This document shows positions 6,978 to 10,602 of a stretch of 10,602 bases of DNA, in pieces. Source of the DNA: an uncultured Candidatus Planktophila sp. (GTDB lineage: Bacteria; Actinomycetota; Actinomycetes; Nanopelagicales; Nanopelagicaceae). Position 1 is the stretch's first letter, and every line of letters starts with the position of its first letter. The translations under genes were made by a program, and so were the position numbers. The notes under the pieces were generated by a model. The model had not been told where the DNA came from. It searched no databases and saw nothing but the letters and a program-made list of their open reading frames with translations. Location of the stretch: positions 1 through 10,602 of the forward strand of contig CALEZA010000091.1 of NCBI GenBank assembly GCA_937927965.1. The letters run 5' to 3'.

Positions 6978-7957
6978 TCTTCGTTCGGATATTTCACAAG
7001 CACTTGCTCTCTGATTTGATCCATAATTTCCATCATCTCAAGGGTCATTGCATGCGGAGCTAGAGGAGATTCAAGCTCTCCAGTTTTGCAGATGCGAGCA
7101 ACTTCAAGTGCCTCTTCTCGCAATCCAATACCTTCGTAGTTCTTGGGATATTCCGTCACATGACCATCACGAGTAACCACGCGAAATGATGTTGGTGCGA
7201 AGAAGAAGGAATCAATCTCGATTCGAGCAAGCGTTCCTGCAATGGTGGCAGTGTTACTCGTGCGAGAGGCCATTGTGCAATTAATTGTTGCATGAGCTCC
7301 GCTGCTGTATGTAAGTATCGCAGAAGTCTGTAAATCAACTCCTAGCTCGGTCAATGTAGCTTGAGCTGAGATCTTTTCTGGAGCACCGAGAATTATGTGA
7401 GCCAGGGTTAACGGATATATTCCAAGATCGAGGAGAGCCCCTCCACCCAGTTCAGGAAGCCAAAGTCGTGGGTGCTTATCAATGGGGAGGTATTGGCCAT
7501 GATCTGCTGTGATGCTTGTAATCTCGCCCAGAACACCTGATGCAACTAATTCTTGAATTCTCTTGATGTGAGGTAAGAAGCGTGTCCATATCGCCTCAAC
7601 TAATGGCAGTGAAAGTTCTTTTGAACGATCAATGAGATGGGCCGCTTCATGGCGATTGATTGTGAATGGTTTTTCACAGAGAACAGCTTTTCCAGCATTG
7701 AGAGCAAGGAGAGCATGCTCTTTATGGAATGTGTGGGGAGTTGCTATATAAATTGCATCAACATCGGATTGAACCAACTCTTCATATGAAGCAAAGGCGC
7801 GAGCTTCAGGAAAGAGTGAAACAAATGCATCCGCGCTTTCTTGAGAACGCGATCCAACTGCCGCCACAAGATGGCCATCAAGATGTTTAAGGTCTTCAGC
7901 AAATGCTCGAGCAATTCCGCCAGTACCGAGAATTCCCCAACGAAACACTTCACTCAT
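6974..7957 (-). CDS. Gfo/Idh/MocA-family NAD(P)-dependent oxidoreductase, dihydrodiol-dehydrogenase-like
   Basis: A cytoplasmic sugar- or diol-type dehydrogenase of 327 residues. The N-terminal Rossmann domain shows GILGTGGIARAFA (8-20), AVGSRSQE (33-40; Ser-Arg after the second strand suggests NADP), and the family EKP motif (95-97) with the conserved Lys96. The C-terminal domain has GGGALLDLGIYPL (171-183) with Asp177 and Tyr181 in the substrate-site positions. The segment VEAIWTRFLP (120-129) is characteristic of the dimeric dihydrodiol dehydrogenase / anhydrofructose-reductase-like branch rather than of myo-inositol dehydrogenases. The true substrate cannot be read from sequence. The ATG overlaps the stop of the small upstream gene (ATGA), so translation is probably coupled. 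Its TAG shares two bases with the TAA of the convergent glucokinase gene, leaving no room for a terminator between them. Confidence 0.87.
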   Translation of the reverse strand: MSEVFRWGILGTGGIARAFAEDLKHLDGHLVAAVGSRSQESADAFVSLFPEARAFASYEELVQSDVDAIYIATPHTFHKEHALLALNAGKAVLCEKPFTINRHEAAHLIDRSKELSLPLVEAIWTRFLPHIKRIQELVASGVLGEITSITADHGQYLPIDKHPRLWLPELGGGALLDLGIYPLTLAHIILGAPEKISAQATLTELGVDLQTSAILTYSSGAHATINCTMASRTSNTATIAGTLARIEIDSFFFAPTSFRVVTRDGHVTEYPKNYEGIGLREEALEVARICKTGELESPLAPHAMTLEMMEIMDQIREQVLVKYPNED

Positions 7958-8178
7958 ACAACGGCACCATCGTCATCTCTTCCAAACTTATTCCACCATC
8001 TCCTGATGCTTGCTCGAAATGTGAACTTTACCTTCGGTGCCTGGGCATACTCCGGAATGGGTTCTAGTCGATCGAGTTCATCGAGATAAGTTGTGGGAGC
8101 AGATTCATCGAGAGAGAGGTTGGCAACCATCGATTCAAATTCGGCATTGATGAGATCTTTCTCGTCATCATCGCTCAT
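7954..8178 (-). CDS. Small acidic protein of unknown function (74 aa)
   Basis: I do not recognise a characterised family. From the ATG at 8178 the protein has 74 residues in two parts: an acidic first half (SDDDEKDLINAEFESM, then YLDELDRLEPIPEY, about residues 2-44) and a basic, aromatic segment (KFTFRASIRRWWNKFGR, about 51-67) followed by a DDD tail. There is no signal peptide or membrane segment; the basic-aromatic stretch could touch a membrane or nucleic acid. The frame also opens to an ATG at 8247, but that would overlap the divergent acyltransferase start and its promoter, and the acidic segment makes a natural beginning. A purine-rich GCGGGAA precedes the ATG. Its TGA overlaps the start of the oxidoreductase gene (ATGA), which is good evidence that the frame is translated. 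Confidence 0.65.
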   Translation of the reverse strand: MSDDDEKDLINAEFESMVANLSLDESAPTTYLDELDRLEPIPEYAQAPKVKFTFRASIRRWWNKFGRDDDGAVV

Positions 8179-8227
8179 TTCCCGCTTGCTCACAGGCCTA
8201 TAGTGGCACCGAAAGCCACGAAACGGA

Positions 8228-8233
8228 TACGCT
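8228..8233 (+). promoter_or_regulatory. Predicted -10 box (TACGCT) for leaderless plsC-like gene
   Basis: TACGCT is at -12 to -7 of the ATG at 8240, and there is no Shine-Dalgarno site. The divergent small-protein gene starts 61 bases away and may use TATAGG (minus strand, 8197-8202) as its -10; that second call is weak. Confidence 0.5.
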
Positions 8234-8239
8234 ACCGCC

Positions 8240-8920
8240 ATGAACAATCTGCCCTATGGCACCTTGCGAGCATTCTTGACCCCCTTCTTGATGCTCCTGT
8301 TTCGCCCTAAGGTCAAAGGTCTTCGCAATGTTCCAGCAAGCGGTCCAGTGATTATTGCGTCGAACCATCTCTCGTTCTCCGATTCAATCTTTATGCCATT
8401 GGTAGTTCCCCGTAAGGTCACATTCCTCGCAAAGAGTGAGTACTTCACCAGCCCAGGTCCGAAGGGTCTGCTGAAGAAGCTGACCTTTATCGCCCTTGGC
8501 CAAGTGCCCGTGGATAGATCTGGCGGTCGTCGCAGTGAGGCTGCGTTAATCACAGGGCTCAAGGTTTTGGCCGAAGGCAATTGCTTAGGTATTTACCCAG
8601 AAGGAACTCGAAGCCCTGATGGGCGCCTCTATCGCGCACGAACAGGAATTGCTCGCCTTGCAATTGAATCAGGGGCACCTGTCATTCCTGTTGCAATGTT
8701 TAACACAGATAAAATTCAACCAACAGGAACAGTAATTCCTAAGGTCAAGCGCGTGGGTATGACTTTTGGTGAGCCGATGTACTTTGAAGGTGACTCGAGT
8801 AATGCCGCTTATCTGCGAGAAGTTGCAGACACGATTATGAAGCGCATTCAGCAGATGTCAGGGCAAGAGTATGTCGATGAATATGCTGTGAAGAAAAAAG
8901 CAAGTGAGAACGAAGAGTAA
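8240..8920 (+). CDS. plsC: 1-acylglycerol-3-phosphate acyltransferase (PlsC family), Rv2182c-like
   Basis: The enzyme transfers an acyl group to lysophosphatidic acid at the cytoplasmic membrane to give phosphatidic acid, the precursor of all phospholipids including phosphatidylinositol. The 226 residues carry the LPLAT motifs: block I NHLSFSD with His43 and Asp48 (HX4D), the block II-like region PVDRSGGRRSE (90-100), block III YPEGTRS (119-125) and block IV VIPVA (148-152). A hydrophobic N-terminal segment (about 9-22) can anchor the protein. The C-terminus is charged (VKKKASENEE). Length and position match the acyltransferase Rv2182c at the end of the same mycobacterial cluster. The start is supported by the leaderless -10 box. 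The 3' end lies 5 bases from the stop of the convergent nuclease gene. Acylation of a PIM or another lysolipid is a possible alternative. Confidence 0.88.
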   Translation: MNNLPYGTLRAFLTPFLMLLFRPKVKGLRNVPASGPVIIASNHLSFSDSIFMPLVVPRKVTFLAKSEYFTSPGPKGLLKKLTFIALGQVPVDRSGGRRSEAALITGLKVLAEGNCLGIYPEGTRSPDGRLYRARTGIARLAIESGAPVIPVAMFNTDKIQPTGTVIPKVKRVGMTFGEPMYFEGDSSNAAYLREVADTIMKRIQQMSGQEYVDEYAVKKKASENEE

Positions 8921-8925
8921 TTCGC

Positions 8926-9627
8926 TTATCTCTCTAAAGCTGCAAGACCCTGTGAATATGTGCAGTGAGGGCAATCGGCTCCACTTGCAGGGATTTCACC
9001 TTCAATCATGGTGATGAACTCAGTTAAGACCTTCGCAAGACGGGCAGGATCACGCTCGACTGGAACATAAACCTGATGAACACCAAAGCCCATTGTGTGA
9101 GTAACAAATTCGTTTGGCCGAGTTTGAGCAGCTCCACCTAATTTCCAAATGAGAAGCCCCATCGTGGAGACTGGAAAGACTTTGCCGCTCAATGGGTTCT
9201 CTAAGCAATATGCATATGCTTCGAGCTGAGGGGCATAGAAATCGCCGTTGTCTCTTTCGGAATCAGAGACTTTGCAATCAATAATTCCAACTGTTCCATC
9301 ATCATAATGACCTAAGAGGTCATAGATTCCGCGTAGTCGCCAGCGACTCTTTTCACCATTAACGATGATGTATTGGCTCTTCACCCACTGTCCCCATTGC
9401 TTCACAACTCCTGCAGGCAGTGATGCATCCAGAGATGGCATTGGAGCTCTGCGGAAACTCTCCTCTTGTGCAGTAGAGAGAGTCTTTAGCAGTGGGAAAT
9501 CCGTTTTATATCCAAAGTCATACCAATATTTAAGCCAGAGGCATCGATGGCAAGTGGAGAATCCAAATGTCAGATCCGAAGGGGAGATGTACTCACGGGC
9601 TGGAGTGGCAGGTTTTGCGATGCTCAT
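8926..9627 (-). CDS. Stand-alone PD-(D/E)XK nuclease (RecB/Cas4-like fold) with four cysteines
   Basis: A predicted DNA-acting nuclease of 233 residues. The PD-(D/E)XK core is readable: Asp103 in RGIYDLL, Asp117-x-Lys119 in VGIIDCKVSD, and the RecB-type Q134-x3-Y138 in APQLEAYAYCLE. Cysteine pairs lie at both ends: Cys26/Cys29 in FSTCHRCLWLKYW and Cys219/Cys222 in ADCPHCTYS. One pair at each end around the nuclease core recalls the iron-sulfur staple of AddB/Cas4-type nucleases, although those have one N-terminal and three C-terminal cysteines; a Cys4 zinc site is equally possible. There is no helicase, CRISPR or restriction partner nearby. It is the second gene of a unit with the LysE/RhtB gene, 15 bases apart, and has no good Shine-Dalgarno site; the start is therefore less certain. 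Repair or DNA-end processing is the likely role; substrate unknown. Confidence 0.75.
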   Translation of the reverse strand: MSIAKPATPAREYISPSDLTFGFSTCHRCLWLKYWYDFGYKTDFPLLKTLSTAQEESFRRAPMPSLDASLPAGVVKQWGQWVKSQYIIVNGEKSRWRLRGIYDLLGHYDDGTVGIIDCKVSDSERDNGDFYAPQLEAYAYCLENPLSGKVFPVSTMGLLIWKLGGAAQTRPNEFVTHTMGFGVHQVYVPVERDPARLAKVLTEFITMIEGEIPASGADCPHCTYSQGLAALER

Positions 9628-9642
9628 GGGTTAAGTCTGCTG

Positions 9643-10284
9643 CTAGCTACCGACAATTGCCGAGTAGAGAACTGCGAGTCCGAGAATAATCATGATGCTT
9701 CCACCTGTTGCACGGAGCTTTTCTAAGCGAGTTGGGCTCTCAGCAAGCCATGCACGGGCAGTGCCTGCAAGTAGCCCCCAAGTTCCATCTGAGATAAATG
9801 CGAGAACGCAGAAGGTTAACCCAAGGAGAATTAATTGAGATGTGACTTGCTTGCTATCGATATCTACGAACTGGGGGAGCACTGCGGCAAAGAAGACGAT
9901 TGCTTTGGGATTGAGAACTCCAACCCAGAATCCATCTCGTATGGATTGAAGGACAGTAGGTCCCACTGGACCTTGATTGGTCATATCTGAGGCATGGACT
10001 GATCTCTGACGAATAGCGTCAATTCCAAGATAGATCAGATAAAGACCTCCGCCCCACTGAACTCCCACATATGCAAGGTGGTATCGCTCCAAGATTGGTC
10101 CTAAGCCAAGGGCAACAAGGGTGGAGAGGACCAGAGAGCCTGAGACATTTCCAAGGACGGTCAGAACTGATGTCTTTCGACCCCAAGCGATAGCTCTGGC
10201 AATCACAAAGAGCACGCTTGGTCCTGGCGCCAGGATGATGATCATCGCTGCCAGAAGATATTCAGGGTAACGGCTTGGGAACAC
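9643..10284 (-). CDS. LysE/RhtB-family amino-acid exporter
   Basis: A membrane exporter, probably for amino acids or related metabolites, driven by the proton gradient. The 213 residues match the family (about 205-220) and form five to six hydrophobic segments: about 8-28, 39-62, 70-90, 118-138, 149-171 and 195-211. The two signature regions are present: the N-terminal APGPSVLFVIARAIAWGRK (usual form PGPN; here Ser23) and the central GFWVGVLNPKAIVFFAAVLPQFV (118-140). A polar cytoplasmic loop lies at about 91-117. The start is GTG at 10284, directly preceded by TAGGCT at -12 to -7, which supports a leaderless GTG start. The nuclease gene follows after 15 bases. The divergent neighbour is the PadR regulator, whose operator array lies in the shared region, so PadR control of this exporter is possible. 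Confidence 0.88.
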   Translation of the reverse strand: MFPSRYPEYLLAAMIIILAPGPSVLFVIARAIAWGRKTSVLTVLGNVSGSLVLSTLVALGLGPILERYHLAYVGVQWGGGLYLIYLGIDAIRQRSVHASDMTNQGPVGPTVLQSIRDGFWVGVLNPKAIVFFAAVLPQFVDIDSKQVTSQLILLGLTFCVLAFISDGTWGLLAGTARAWLAESPTRLEKLRATGGSIMIILGLAVLYSAIVGS

Positions 10285-10290
10285 CCAGTA

Positions 10291-10296
10291 AGCCTA
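10291..10296 (-). promoter_or_regulatory. Predicted -10 box (TAGGCT) for leaderless lysE-like gene
   Basis: Minus-strand TAGGCT is at -12 to -7 of the GTG at 10284, the same hexamer and position as at the SRPBCC gene. No Shine-Dalgarno sequence or clear -35 is seen. It supports GTG as the true start. Confidence 0.55.
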
Positions 10297-10376
10297 TCTG
10301 GAGGCTAGGAGAGGGTCTTAGGAGGTGGGTGTGTTGGCTTTGCCTTTTCTCCTACTTTCGGGTTAACTATCGCCCA

Positions 10377-10420
10377 GATATATCGAATCGATATATTTAT
10401 CAGATATATTCATTGATATA
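10377..10420. repeat. Four phased GATATA(T) repeats, likely PadR operator
   Basis: GATATAT occurs at 10377, 10390 and 10403, with GATATA at 10415, so the unit recurs every 13, 13 and 12 bases. The first two also form a 19-base palindrome at 10378-10396: nine-base arms ATATATCGA and TCGATATAT around one central base. The array ends 22 bases before the padR ATG, in the 158-base gap shared with the divergent exporter gene. Position and symmetry suit a dimeric winged-helix repressor, most simply PadR acting on its own promoter. The binding protein is inferred. Confidence 0.7.
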
Positions 10421-10431
10421 CCCCTAGAGAT

Positions 10432-10436
10432 TGAGG
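10432..10436 (+). promoter_or_regulatory. Shine-Dalgarno-like TGAGG for padR
   Basis: TGAGG lies six bases before the ATG at 10443. This gene has no TANNNT box at -12 to -7, so unlike the other unit-leading genes it appears to have a short leader, with its promoter inside or just upstream of the GATATAT array. Confidence 0.45.
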
Positions 10437-10442
10437 CCGCCA

Positions 10443-10602
10443 ATGCGCTCACGCGTGGAATCCCTGGAGTTTGCTCTCCTAGGGCTGCTCGCACAGGGGC
10501 CGCTTCATGGCTATGAGCTTCGCAAGAGAATGGTGACCATCTTTGGCCCATTTAAGGCGATCTCATTCTCAGTTCTCTATCCGCAACTTCGCCGCATGCT
10601 TC
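10443..10602 (+). CDS. PadR-family transcriptional regulator, N-terminal part (3' end outside window)
   Basis: The frame runs from the ATG at 10443 to the window edge, 53 codons with no stop. The translation begins MRSRVESLEFALLGLLAQ and continues GPLHGYELRKRM, FGPFKAISFSVLYPQLRRML. This is the PadR winged helix: the LEFALLGLL helix, the hallmark GPLHGYEL turn, and the recognition segment ending S-x-LYP-x-LRRM. It resembles, from memory, mycobacterial Rv0047c, the PadR protein beside inositol-1-phosphate synthase, more than phenolic-acid PadR itself. The gene lies directly downstream of the GATATAT array and is divergent from the exporter gene; both arrangements suggest autoregulation and perhaps control of the neighbour. 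The effector domain is not in the window. Confidence 0.85.
   Translation, partial: MRSRVESLEFALLGLLAQGPLHGYELRKRMVTIFGPFKAISFSVLYPQLRRML

Noticed and set aside
8179..8247. ATG at 8247 as start of the small acidic protein (97 residues)
   Set aside because: It would overlap the start and promoter of the divergent acyltransferase gene, and the 23 extra residues (AYPFRGFRCHYRP and so on) look like translated promoter DNA.
8254..8580. Minus-strand 108-residue open frame
   Set aside because: Antisense shadow of the plsC-like gene; no domain and no start signals.
8905..8940. Hairpin around the plsC stop (CGAA-N6-TTCG) as an intrinsic terminator
   Set aside because: The stem is only four base pairs and no T-run follows.
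8926..9627. The nuclease as Cas4 or part of a defence island
   Set aside because: There are no other cas, restriction or toxin genes nearby, and the cysteine layout is 2+2 rather than 1+3.
10377..10420. GATATAT copies as a CRISPR array or replication iterons
   Set aside because: The units are only 7 bases with 5-6 base spacers, there are four copies, no cas or replication-initiator gene is near, and a regulator gene lies immediately downstream.

Overview
The window looks like a piece of a small, streamlined actinobacterial chromosome. The evidence is gene content and order: a RipC-type NlpC/P60 hydrolase, a PimB'-type mannosyltransferase, a FadD15-type acyl-CoA ligase, a TB16.3-type SRPBCC protein and a PlsC-type acyltransferase. 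These correspond to the Rv2190c-Rv2182c block of Mycobacterium tuberculosis, and the ROK kinase sits where Streptomyces has glkA. The DNA is visibly not high-GC, no intergenic gap exceeds about 160 bases, and convergent genes overlap or nearly touch. This fits the freshwater acI lineage (Nanopelagicales, Planktophila-like), but that placement is inferred from gene order and composition and was not tested by a search.

Layout. (1) 1-1077: the 3' part of an EamA/DMT transporter on +, overlapping tail to tail with a RibD-C-type reductase on -. (2) 1170-3322: a + strand operon of a secreted NlpC/P60 peptidoglycan hydrolase and a PimB'-like GT4 mannosyltransferase, joined by TAATG. (3) 3294-5542: a - strand unit of a FadD15-like acyl-CoA ligase followed by a short LuxR-type regulator with no receiver domain. 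(4) 5598-6977: a + strand pair of SRPBCC protein and ROK glucokinase. (5) 6974-8178: a - strand pair of small acidic protein and Gfo/Idh/MocA oxidoreductase, joined by ATGA. (6) 8240-8920: a PlsC acyltransferase on +. (7) 8926-10284: a - strand pair of LysE/RhtB exporter and a stand-alone PD-(D/E)XK nuclease with four cysteines. (8) 10285-10442: a regulatory region with a phased GATATAT repeat array, then the first 53 codons of a PadR regulator on + running off the window.

How they work together. Block 2-6 is mostly envelope and lipid metabolism: wall cleavage, mannosylation of phosphatidylinositol, acyl activation, lysophosphatidate acylation, plus sugar phosphorylation. The terminal PadR resembles the mycobacterial protein next to inositol-1-phosphate synthase, which would again link to phosphoinositides. 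Six genes that lead a transcription unit have a TANNNT -10 box 6-7 bases before the start codon, while genes inside units use stop/start overlap, abutment, a short gap or a Shine-Dalgarno site. This points to leaderless transcription for the unit-leading genes and corrects three starts. I found no mobile element, CRISPR array, RNA gene or clearly new multi-gene system. The most unusual items are the PadR operator array, the four-cysteine nuclease and the leaderless promoter grammar.
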